DNA from: Rutidosis leptorrhynchoides
Lineage: Eukaryota; Streptophyta; Magnoliopsida; Asterales; Asteraceae
Direction of reading: 5' to 3'
DNA: 64,000 nucleotides
Assembly: GCF_046630445.1 (NCBI RefSeq)
Contig: NC_092341.1
Coordinates: 4,714,001-4,778,000 of the forward strand
Under the pieces are notes generated by a model. That model was not told the DNA's origin, made no database searches, and saw only the letters and a program-made list of their open reading frames with translations. A program made the translations under genes and the position numbers. Positions within the stretch are counted from its first letter, which is position 1. Every line of letters starts with the position of its first letter. Positions 48,774 through 58,897 of this stretch are shown piece after piece.

Positions 48774-51700
48774 ATGGCAACAGCAACTATGGCAACTGCA
48801 GCAGGTGCTGCTGCTCTGTTGTATTATACTTTAAATAAAAAGCTGCAAACACCGACTGCAAACGAAGACGGTGGCGAAAGTGATAGTCTTGTGCAAAGTC
48901 AAAGTCCTTCAAGAGTTGACCGAGTTTCTCATAGGCTAATCCAGGCTCCTGCAACATGGTTGGAAACTATTTCAACGTTGTCTGAGACTCTCCGGTTTAC
49001 TTATTCAGAGACTTTGGGGAAATGGCCTATTGGAGATTTGGCTTTTGGGATCAGTTACTTGTTAAAAAGACAGGTTAGTATTGTCTTGGTGGTTATCGTC
49101 TAATATATCTTGCTAGTGGTTGAAACTTCATCCTCTTATATTTTGCTTATACTCAAAATTAATGCTTAAAGTATTGAAAACAGTATTCAAGTGTTTTAGT
49201 ACAAAATATGTTTGAAATTTTGACAGTTAAAATGATGCAACTACTATAGTGTAGTGGAAGCACTAAATAAGGTAATAAGGTGTTGTTTGTTTTTTAAGAT
49301 GTCTTTGTCTGAAGATCTGTGGACTATGATGCCTGTAGAGAAGATGTGGTCGAAAGGTCTTTGAATGTTGAAGACCGTTTGTTGTTATGTTTGCAAAATA
49401 ACTTAATTCTGTAACACTATGGATCATATATGTAAGTCTGCAGATTGCAGATAGAAAAAGTAATTATTTTATCTTATTTCTTCAGAAAAACAAACAGTCT
49501 GCTGTAAAAACGTTTGCGGGCGTGTAGACATAAGAAATACTAAGATCCGTAAACTGAAAAACAAACAACACCTTAGTAAATCAATGTTTTTTGTTACAAA
49601 TATTGGCGGTTAGTTTTTGATTCGGATGCAGTTTATGCAATTTTTTTGTTACTCAAGTTTTTGTTTAACGTTTTTCTTGGTCTATGCAGGGGCATTTGCA
49701 CGTTAGTAGTGTATTTGGAGGTAGCGAGAGCCGACAACTTACAGGACCCGAAATAGTTTCCGAGCTTAGATATCTCCTTGACTTGTTGACTCTTTGTTGG
49801 CATTTCTCAAAAAAGCCCTTTCCCGTATTTTTGGAGCAGACCGGCTTTTCACCTGAAGACGTTCTTATTCAGGAACCCAAAGCTGGTGTATGTTGTATCT
49901 GTTTTCTGAAATATGACAATGCAGTATATCTGATACGATATAATAGTTGTTCATACCTTTTTATACTTGCAGATTTTGAAACCGGCTTTTACAATATTAG
50001 TCAACCACAAAACAAAAACTTTGCTTTTATTGATACGTGGAACTCACAGTATAAAAGATACTTTAACTGCTGCAACGGGAGCCGTTGTACCGTTTCATCA
50101 TACGGTTGTACACGAAGGCGGAGTTAGTGATTTGGTATTAGGTTACGCTCATTGTGGTATGGTTGCAGCTGCTCGATGGATTGCAAAGCTTGCAACTCCG
50201 ATTCTTCTTAAAGCGTTGCAAGATCATCCTGATTATAAGCTTCAGGTTTATCATATTCTAGGTTCATTATCGTTATCAAATTTTTAACTTTTGTCTGTAT
50301 CTAAAAGTTTATTTCGAGTACAGATTGTCGGACATTCTTTAGGTGGTGGAACTGCTGCGTTATTAACTTATGTGTTGCGAGAGCAAAAGGAACTTTCTTC
50401 AACTACGTGTGTTACATTCGCTCCAGGTTTGTAATCTGTCGTGTCTTGTGTGTTCTGATTTATCATCCTTATGGGTGGTCATTTTTGGACCCTTCACTCT
50501 TGAATGGGTCGGGTTGGGCTATTCTTAATCTTCTACAGGTTTTTCTGCTAAAAAGGCGTTTTCATTGTAAATCATCTTTATAAGTTAAAAAAGGTATTTT
50601 TTTAATCTTCACTCTTATAAGGTGTTACTTAATCTTCTCGTATTGTTTCATCGCATTTGTTGGCCATTAAAATAATATAATAGCTACTTATTTTTTTATA
50701 GGTGCTTGTATGACATGGGAGTTGGCTGATTCGGGTAATGAATTTATCACATCTGTTATAAATGGGGCTGATCTGGTCCCAACGTTTTCAGCAGCTTCGG
50801 TGGACGATTTACGTGCCGAGGTAAAGTCAATTATTTTAACCTACAAAATCTAGTCATTGTTATGTTTTTAGGGACATTACAGTTAGAGCTAATTTGTTTA
50901 TATAGGTCACAGCATCAGCTTGGTTAAACGATCTTAGGACCCAGATTGAGCATACAAGGATTCTTAGGACTTTCTACCGGTCTGCATCAGCCTTGGGTTC
51001 TCGACTTCCATCAATCGCAACCGCTAAAGCTAAAGTTGCTGGAGCCGGGCAAATTCTCCGCCCCGTTTCAAGTGGCACACAGGTTAATCTCGTGCTATCT
51101 TTTTAATGATTATATAGGTATGTTGCTAACGGCTGTTGCACCAGCCTTGCGGCTGTTTGGTGTAGCCCGTCCTTTTTCGCCCAAAAACGCCTAATTAGTC
51201 GGTCAACGTTAAAGGTCATGTCAATGTCGGGAAAAGCCGTTCAACGTCGGTCAAAAGTTGACTTTTTGCCTGGCCTAGTTCTAGTGTAAACGAAAGTCCC
51301 AAGCCCGTTTAAAAATAACTAGGAAAAACACCGACTTACATCGTATCCCTTAATGATATATTAATAAATACACTAAATACAGTAAGTACACTATAATTAT
51401 AGAAAACATTATAAAGAAACCTATATATTATTTAAACTAACACCGCATCATCTTATTTGTGAATCATTTATTTTTAAAAAATTTATGTTAGAAATATATT
51501 TATATTTAGTAAAAAAATTTAAAATTCAACGCCGGTCAACGTTCGTCTCGACCCCCCGTCTCTACCGACTCGACCTTAAGGTCCTGTCCGTCATTCTCGC
51601 GTCTTTTTCAAGCTTGATTACAGGTGGCTGATGGGTGGGTCCACTAACTGGCCAAAATACGTTCGGGTTAAACCTACACCTTTTCACCACTTTCCAGTTT

Positions 51701-52719
51701 TCCAAAACGTAATCAGCATGTTAATTATGTAAAAATACCAATAATCTAAAGCCTTGTCTAGGATTCTAGGAAGGATAACTTTGGGAGAGTTTCAACTTAT
51801 TGACCCTGACCCGTTTTGCTTAATCTGAAAATGGCGGTTTGAGATAATAATGTACGGAGTAACTCATTTCGACCAGTTCACGAGTAATTGGGTCGAAATT
51901 GTTCCCCTCTACGGTAATGAACGACATGTGAAAAGTTTCATATGATGATGTTTATTGCAGGTTGTAATGAGAAGAGCCCAGACCATGGCCCAGGCTGCAT
52001 GGACACGTCCATCTATCAATATATCATCATGGTCGTGCATGGGTCCCCGCCGTCGAGCCGCCGTTTCAAGTGCCAATTCTCCAGAATCTTCTTCTTCCAA
52101 CCCCGATATCCAAAGCATTTCGACAGCTCTTGAACGTCCCGTAACATCTTCAGATGAAACAACTACATGGCATTCTGATGAGCTTCACGATGAAGAAGGC
52201 AATGCTGACGTGGCAAGTACTCATGAAGAAGATAGAATGACTGAATTTGAATTGTGGCAGAAACTCGAACACGAGCTCTATGATCAAAGTGAAGACGAGG
52301 AGGAGGCTGACGTGGCAAAGGAAATGAGGGAAGAAGAGGAAGCCGCCATTGCAGAGGGTCGTAAAAGTCCGTTAGAAAGCAACGAACCGGAATCGAAAGA
52401 AGCACATAGATTTTTTCCAGCAGGAAAGATTATGCATATAGTCACAATCCCACAAGTAGTGGCGGAGAGTGAAACCGACGATGACACGTCATCAAGTGAC
52501 GCAGAGAACGATGATGATGAGGTGGTAGAAGATAAAGTAGGGATTTTTTTGACTTCGCGATCATTGTACAGTAAAATAAGATTATCGCACAGTATGATAG
52601 CAGATCATTTCATGCCTGTTTATAGAAGACAGATTGAGAAACTGATACGAGAACTCGAGAAAGAAGATCCATCAGTAAAAGGTCATAGTAGGTCTGATGA
52701 AATTGAAGTAGTATTGTAG
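48774..52719 (+). CDS. Class-3 lipase of the mono-/diacylglycerol lipase type (642 aa, seven coding exons)
   Basis: Predicted to hydrolyse acylglycerol ester bonds; plant relatives carry a mono-/diacylglycerol lipase N-terminal domain followed by Lipase_3. Exons: 48774-49073, 49690-49887, 49973-50245, 50324-50426, 50702-50820, 50906-51082 and 51961-52719, all with GT..AG introns and consistent phase (1,929 nt). A hydrophobic N-terminal segment (about residues 3-20) may anchor it in a membrane. The nucleophile elbow GHSLGG gives Ser262. Likely partners are Asp315 (NGADLVP) and His549 (KIMHIV). The last exon codes an acidic, low-complexity linker with DEEE-type runs before and after that His. 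Length fits Arabidopsis relatives such as At4g16070 (from memory). The gene looks intact. A copia LTR lies just upstream. Confidence 0.9.
51120..51600. repeat. Possible small transposon-like insert in the last lipase intron
   Basis: Unlike the other introns, this 878-bp intron has GC-rich blocks. The motif cggtcaacgtt recurs at 51200-51210 and 51533-51543, and there are ctcgaccccccgtctc stretches near 51548. No clear terminal repeats or TSD were found, so this is only a suspicion. Confidence 0.25.
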
Positions 52720-52908
52720 CAAAACTATGGTCTGACAGATTGAGTCTTGTTGTACATAGAGGTTGAGACACCAACTCATAACCTGTGTAGATTTAGATTT
52801 GCTGATTTGTGACAACACTTGTTACTTGTGAATTGTGACTGTCTTTACCAAGGAACAAAAATTTGTTCCTTTTTTTCTTTGATATCATGTAAACAAGACT
52901 TATCATCA

Positions 52909-52914
52909 AATAAA
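52909..52914 (+). terminator. Lipase polyadenylation signal
   Basis: AATAAA 190 bases after the stop codon, in a T-rich 3' UTR. Confidence 0.6.
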
Positions 52915-52919
52915 GGTCT

Positions 52920-53545
52920 AATTTATGTTGAGGGAAGTTTTCAGATGGAACGATCTCTCTTGTAAATGATAAATGATAGATAATAATAATATTATTACTA
53001 TATACATAGCGTTATACAGAACTGCGAGAGTTTTGAGAATTATAAGGTTTTATATATGTATGTAAAGACAATGAATTATATATAAATGTTGCATAATGTT
53101 AATATTATTGACTAACAAGAGTTAAAAATCTCAAACTTTGTGTTGTAGCTAATGTGGCTGGGGCGGGTTATGCGACTGCAGGAGATGAATGCTTTGGTGG
53201 TTAAGTTCCCGAGTAATCCCGTACTATTGTTTAGAAAAAATACTAGTTAAAAATATCAAAATACATGTTCAAAATGATCACACATATAAGAATCAATCTC
53301 CATGTATGAATAAAAATTCAAATCCGATTATATAGATAATTTTAAGATTTTTTTCAATCTTTTTTGCTTTTAATAATCCTAATATAATTGAGTATAATTA
53401 CATATAAAAAACTAAGTAATTTAAAAATATGTTATTTCTATTATTAGTTCGTTAAAATTAAAATGACTAAATAACTTGATAAAAATTTAGGTGCCATTAT
53501 ATATATGACTCAATTGTCAAGAAAATTTGTAAATTATTTGGCACA
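52920..53545. other. Intergenic, AT-rich, with a possible SINE fragment
   Basis: Around 53155-53200 the block gcgggttatgc and ggagatgaa resembles the body of the SINE at 40987-41277 (its minus strand), without a tRNA head. This is a weak match. The rest shows nothing recognisable. Confidence 0.3.
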
Positions 53546-53553
53546 GTCGTAGG

Positions 53554-54036
53554 CAGGGTCGTCTCGCTAATTTCGGAGACCCTGTTCGAAACATAAAATG
53601 AGCCCCTTATAATCAATAAAATTAAAATTTCTCAGAACATCCGTAACAAAGTCTTATTCTCAAATAGTTCAACTCGTTATAATTAAACCGTTCTTTATAT
53701 AAAATTGTCATCTTAAATTTTTTGTAGCGAAGTTATCAGTCTAATCCATTCGCTCCCCTAACTTTCGTTCTCAGTGTCAGTGTCAGCTCATCAGAGTGCT
53801 TTCGCCATTGGTGTTCTTTTCAAAACTCTTTATAGTCAATACTTTCAATTTATTGTTTTCAGTACCTATAAACATCAATCTATTAGGTCTTTTTTTGTGA
53901 CATGGTAGACCGCAAATACGATATTTTGTCACGGTATATAAATAATTGAATTATTATATATGTTTTTCTTTGGCCCCTCAAAAATTTGAGGCGCTGTTCG
54001 GCTGTACACTTTGCACATGTTTCGAAGACACCTCTG
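53554..54036. mobile_element. Non-autonomous hAT-type DNA transposon (483 bp)
   Basis: It starts CAGGGTCGTCTC and its right end reads, reversed, CAGAGGTGTCTTCG, a short imperfect terminal inverted repeat. Perfect 8-bp TSDs gtcgtagg lie at 53546-53553 and 54037-54044, the hallmark length for hAT. Ends with ggagaccctgttcgaaac and ggcgctgttcggctg fit plant hAT derivatives. There is no transposase coding, so it depended on an autonomous relative. Confidence 0.75.
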
Positions 54037-54044
54037 GTCGTAGG

Positions 54045-54392
54045 TTAATAATTTAGTACTATTATATTACCGGTCAATTACAAATGTCAATAGTTATTTT
54101 TAGTTGTTTGAAATAAATTTTTTGTTGATGAATAATTGGATACAAAAATATCATGATTGTTTCACGAGTTTGTACCAAAATTAATTTGTAACCTAAAATT
54201 TAAATTAATCATTGTTGTCCTAAATTTGAAAATAAAATAAATAATCTTGCGAAGAAAGAGACAAAATATATGCTCCGAGGCCCAAAAGATATGAATAATG
54301 TTGATATAACGAGCCCAAATCAAATTCTCCAATCCAACATCCAAGTTGTCACGTTTCGTCTTCGTCTGTCGAACAACAAACCGTTTCAATCA
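54045..54392 (+). promoter_or_regulatory. ATG12: ATG12 upstream region
   Basis: It holds gcccaaa-type motifs near 54281 and 54313 and a tgtcacgttt motif near 54345. No TATA box is certain. The hAT element ends about 350 bp before the ATG. Confidence 0.35.
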
Positions 54393-55432
54393 ATGGCTTC
54401 CGACTCTCCGATTACTTCGCGTAAAGGTTAGTTCCGTTTTCATCACACGATTAAGCTCGCACAACAACTACTTTTATCCTTTTCCGTTTTTAATTTTTAT
54501 CTCAGTTAATTATGCTGGTATTAAATTACGACCTGATTAGGTTTTTGTAATCATATATTAATACATAATAATGACTTTGATTTTACAGTTGTTGTACATC
54601 TTAGAGCTACCGGTGATGCTCCGATTCTCAAACAAGCCAAGTTCAAGGTACTCTGTCACTCAACTTAACCTAATTAATTGCGTATATGAATTAGTCATAA
54701 ATATTATTAAAAGTCCGTTTGCTTGTTAAGAATTAGGTCACTTGATCAAATTCTCACTTGTTTTAATAACAATACAGCATTATGAAAATGTGCCTGTGTT
54801 GTTAACTTGTTATGCTGCCTATGGTTACATATTGATCGTGTGTGTGTGTGTGTGTGTGTTTTTTTTTTTTTTAATAAAAAAAAATTGATGATGTTATAGC
54901 TAGTTAGGTGAATGATTTAATCGAATGAATTTTCAGATTGCCGGAACTGATAAATTTTCTAAGGTGATTGAATTTCTATGCCGCCAATTACACAGGGATA
55001 CTCTGGTAAGCAGGTTTATTGTTTGGGCAAGTGTGAAATTTTGATAACATGATTAAATGTTTTCGTTTGCATCCTTTTTTTCAGTTCGTTTATTTGAATA
55101 GCGCCTTCTCTCCAAGTCCAGATCAACTAGTGAATGACTTGTTTAATGTAAGTTTTGTGCATCTATAGATTCTTTTTCTTCTTCTTCTTATATATAGGTT
55201 GACTGATACCAGGATATGTTCTTGTGTATAATAGACTATAAATTTCATCTAGAAATGGATTTTGTAGTGGCTAGCTGCCGATTTCTGAAATCTTAGTAAC
55301 ATAAAATCATGCATTACGTATTGATAAATGCTCATATTCATCTATTTTACTGTTCTTGCTTTGTTGCTGTAGAATTTTGGAGTGGATGGCAAATTGGTGG
55401 TTAACTATGCATGTTCTATGGCTTGGGGCTAA
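54393..55432 (+). CDS. ATG12: Ubiquitin-like autophagy protein ATG12 (94 aa, five exons)
   Basis: ATG12 is activated by ATG7, transferred by ATG10 and joined through its C-terminal Gly to ATG5. The ATG12-ATG5 conjugate promotes ATG8 lipidation on the growing autophagosome. Exons: 54393-54426, 54589-54647, 54937-55005, 55085-55147 and 55373-55432, all GT..AG with consistent phase (285 nt). The body has HLRATGDAPILKQAKFK, then FVYLNSAFSPSPDQLV, and ends NYACSMAWG-stop, so the conjugating Gly94 is exposed without processing, as in other plant ATG12 proteins. Intron 2 carries a GT run and a T run near 54838-54870. The gene looks intact. Confidence 0.95.
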
Positions 55433-55940
55433 TATCGATCATTTAGCAAACCTTGTACAGCTGCAAATACTCATTATTCCGAATTGCATTTGGTAAATTT
55501 GGCTAATCTTCTTTCCATGCATTAAAAGATGTAGTAACAAGTTGAATTCTGTAGACTTATTTCAGTTCTAAAGCTGTGGATACTCTGACTTAGATATCTA
55601 TTTCTTCCTATTGGAGTCTGTTCACTTGTTTGGTGACTTTGTAATTGATACTTGAAGCATTGTTCTATTAAATTTCATGATATAATTTTAGTCCCTGTAT
55701 GTTGTATATTATTGTTTCAAAACTTGTGCTCATACCCCTAGCTAGATTTCGTTGAGTTCTGATTGTGCAAGTTATTCCATCTTTCAACAATGTGAAAGTT
55801 GAGCTTGATCTGTAGGTTCTGTTTTTAGTTGGTCAATATCGTCCGAGTTCATTCAATCTTTCAATAATTACAAATCAGATGAATTATTGTTAGCTCACCT
55901 CATTTTTCTTAGTTTGGTTGCCCGAGTCTTGTCATGCTAC
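55433..55940. other. ATG12 3' UTR and intergenic DNA
   Basis: T-rich 3' UTR-like sequence. No standard AATAAA is obvious close to the stop. Nothing else is recognised. Confidence 0.4.
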
Positions 55941-56525
55941 TAGCCTTTGGTTTCGAAATCTTTTTTAAAGAAGAGGGCTTAAGGCATACACGATTACTTT
56001 TTAAGTGATCATGTTAACATCGTTGAGGATAGTGGGGGTGTTGGAGGACAGTTCATGTGTGATTTCAAAGAAAGCCTCTTCGTCGTCTAATGTGGGTTTA
56101 GCTTTGATGGATGGATTGAACTCGCCTAAGTCTACTAAGTTCTTGAAAGGAGAGGGGAAGTTGCTAAAGCCGATGTCAAATAAAAAGAAAGCTTTGTTGG
56201 AAGTGTACTGGTTCGTCCTTTTATGAACTGTATAAAAGTTGTTGATATTCCACCGAGCAAGTAGATGTTAGCCGACTTTGCTTCAGGTGCTAGTTTAGAT
56301 TTTGCTTGTCGTGTTTATGTTTGTTAGGTCTATAGTTGTTTCGGGTGTCGGTTGTTTAACGTTAGTCTTTAGGTTGCCGTCTCATGTTCTTTTTCCTTTT
56401 GGTTTGGCTGTGGTTTGATTTCATTTAGCCTTTGGTTTCGTTTGTCTTGTTTGAGCTTCTTCATTTAACTCTATTTATTATCTAAGTTCTCGATTTAAAA
56501 AAAAAATAAAAAAATAAAAATAAAA
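55941..56525 (+). mobile_element. Possible retroposed fragment with A-rich tail
   Basis: It ends in a long A-rich tract (56497-56525). A 15-bp direct repeat tagcctttggtttcg lies at 55941-55955 and 56426-56440. A 73-codon ORF (56005-56226) has no recognised domain. It could be a LINE 3' part or a processed transcript. No convincing TSD was found. Confidence 0.3.
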
Positions 56526-56992
56526 GTTTGAATTATAGAGAATCACCTACTTCCTCGGGGGATATCATTTTCCTAAAATCATAGATACCATAGCACCACC
56601 AATTAATCCAGCCCATCTTATTTATTATTGTTGGTGCAGGAAAAGCATATGGATGAGACATATTTTGACTTGCAACCTAATCATACACAATTTCAGCAAT
56701 AAACATGTCTTTGTCAATAGTAAGTAGCTCCAATTTAACTTTAATATTATACCAACAAAAGCAATGTATACAAGTTTTCCCTTTTATATTTTATATACTT
56801 GAATTACAAAAGGGTAAAGGAATCCTAGTATATCTTTTAATTTGTTGCTGTAACAAAAAACCTTCCAAAACCATTTTATTCTCAATTTATTCGTTTTTTT
56901 ATTCTAATTTATTAGCTGTATCCTCCTGGTTGAGTGGATCAAGTAAATCTTGTCCAAAACACTATCTTTCTGTCTTATTAAATACTACGTAT
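56526..56992. other. Intergenic, probably original upstream DNA of the proline-rich gene
   Basis: AT-rich with no feature recognised. It ends at the element H TSD cgtat (56988-56992). Confidence 0.4.
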
Positions 56993-57303
56993 TGTTATAA
57001 TATATAAATATATATATATAAATGGATAGTCAATTATTGATACACAAAAGTAATATTATTGTATTACCTAAACTTGTGATATTTTTGCTATAAATAGCCA
57101 TGAATGCAAGCATTAAACTTGCACCATTTCTCACACTTACAAAGTGTTTCTTTCTTTCTCTCCATTATCATCTTTGTTCTTACACTTCATTATTAGTATT
57201 CTAAATCAAGAATCAAATCACTAAAGGTAGTTATAAGCCTACTGAATTATAACATCAAGAATCAAACCACTAAAGGTAGTTATAAGCCTACTGAATTATA
57301 ACA
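56993..57303 (+). repeat. 5' LTR of element H
   Basis: Starts TGTTATAATATAT and ends GAATTATAACA. TATA-like gctataaatagcc lies near 57090. The last 49 bp or so are a tandem duplicate (caagaatcaa..ttataaca twice). Confidence 0.92.
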
Positions 57304-57337
57304 CGTTATCAGCACGATAATCTTAATACTAATTATG

Positions 57338-57700
57338 GTTGGCTCTGCCACCTAAATGATATATGGTCGGTTATACCACCTGAATAATATATGGTCGACA
57401 CTGTCGTCTAATTATCATTTATGTTACTAACATTTATATTTCAATTATCTAACATTTATATGGCCGACACTGTCGCCTAATTATCATTTATGTTACTAAC
57501 ATTTATATTTCAATTATCTAACATTTATATGGCCGACACTGTCGCCTAATTATCATTTATGTTACTAACATTTATATTTCTATTATCTAACATTTATATG
57601 GCCGACACTGTCGCCTAATTATCATTTATGTTTACTAATATTTATATTTATGTTATATAACATTTATTAATGATTGCTTACATATGGTCGACACTGTCAC
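57338..57700 (+). repeat. Repeated palindromic modules in the element H leader
   Basis: Seven GGYCGRC..TGTCGCC-type modules at about 57339, 57365, 57402, 57461, 57530, 57599 and 57685. Three lie in a 69-bp tandem repeat. The core cgacactgtcg can pair with itself. Element G has the related ggtcggttatacc module twice (near 42030 and 42119). Confidence 0.75.
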
Positions 57701-57799
57701 CTACTTATCATTTATGTTATATTAAATTTATGTTTAATTTTTATATACTTATGAATATAAAGTGACTATAATTTATCATGTTGTTTGTTTTAATAGAAA

Positions 57800-58834
57800 A
57801 TGTCGAATCTGGAAAAGCTTAAATTTACTCCTTTAGAATCAACCGGAAACAACTACATGCCATGGGTTATAAAAGTAAAAATGCATCTTAAATCAATGGG
57901 TATTCTTGAATCCATAAATGAAAACAACACTTGTTCTGAAAAAGAACAAGCAACGGCATGTTGCTTTATTCATCAACATATTGATGAATGCTTACAAAAT
58001 AATTATGTGACTGTAGAAGATCCCCATGTTTTATGGGAAGGTCTCAAAAGCAGATTCAATAATCAAAGAGAAATTTTACTTCCAGCTGCTATGGAACAAT
58101 GGAGAACATTAAGGTTCCAAGACTTTAAGAAAGTAAATGAATATAGCTCAGCTCTGTATAATACATGTTCACAACTTAAATTCTGTGGACATGAAATAAG
58201 TGATGCAGACATGATGGAGAAAACTTTCTCCACAATGAATGCTGCAAACATCACAGTGCAAAGAAATTTGAGAATGCTAAAGTTCAAAACATATCCTGAA
58301 CTTAATTCATATCTCTTAGTTGCAGAGCAAAATGATGAGCTATTAATGAAAAATCAGCAATCCCGTCCTACTGGTACACTTGCAATCCCTGAAGCAAATA
58401 CTGCAAATAATTATAATCAGGGACAAGGACGCGGGCAAGGTCGTGGTTATAATAACCATCACCATCATCATGCCAAAAGCCATAACTATGGTAGAAACCA
58501 TCCTTATGGTAATGGTAATGGGCGAGGACGTGGTCGTGGTCGTTGCCGTGGTGGTCAAAGAAATAATAATCCACGAAAATATAAATATCAACCACAAAAC
58601 AAGCCCACTAAACAAGATGTTGAAGAAAATTCTTCTAAAAATTCTGAAGAATCTTGCTACAGATGTGGTAGAATGGGCCACTGGGCTAATACTTGCCGAA
58701 CATCTAAACATCTTGTTAAGATGTATCAGGATTCGCTGAAAGATAAAGAAAAGGAAGTAAACTTTGTGGATAACGTCGATCCAACAGTCACTGAGAAACC
58801 ATCTGATTTATATGAAGATTTCTTGAATGTTTAA
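57800..58834 (+). CDS. Gag of element H
   Basis: 344 residues. The N-terminal copia gag fold (NYMPWVIKVKMHL near residue 18, CSQLKFCG near 127) is followed by a Gly/Arg/His/Asn-rich stretch (residues 205-275), then a CCHC zinc knuckle CYRCGRMGHWANTC at about 290-303. It forms the virus-like particle and binds RNA. Confidence 0.92.
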   Translation: MSNLEKLKFTPLESTGNNYMPWVIKVKMHLKSMGILESINENNTCSEKEQATACCFIHQHIDECLQNNYVTVEDPHVLWEGLKSRFNNQREILLPAAMEQWRTLRFQDFKKVNEYSSALYNTCSQLKFCGHEISDADMMEKTFSTMNAANITVQRNLRMLKFKTYPELNSYLLVAEQNDELLMKNQQSRPTGTLAIPEANTANNYNQGQGRGQGRGYNNHHHHHAKSHNYGRNHPYGNGNGRGRGRGRCRGGQRNNNPRKYKYQPQNKPTKQDVEENSSKNSEESCYRCGRMGHWANTCRTSKHLVKMYQDSLKDKEKEVNFVDNVDPTVTEKPSDLYEDFLNV

Positions 58835-58897
58835 GTTGTGTGTCTTTCGAAAAATAAACGATTTAATATCGTCTGTCTTTGTCATTATGTTTGCTAA

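Noticed and set aside
51955-51960. ATG just before the last lipase exon as an independent gene start
   Set aside because: It lies on the intron acceptor; the exon continues the lipase frame and carries its probable catalytic His.
58343-58711. Antisense ORFs rich in Thr or His/Tyr opposite element H gag
   Set aside because: Shadows of the Gly/Arg/Asn-rich gag region.
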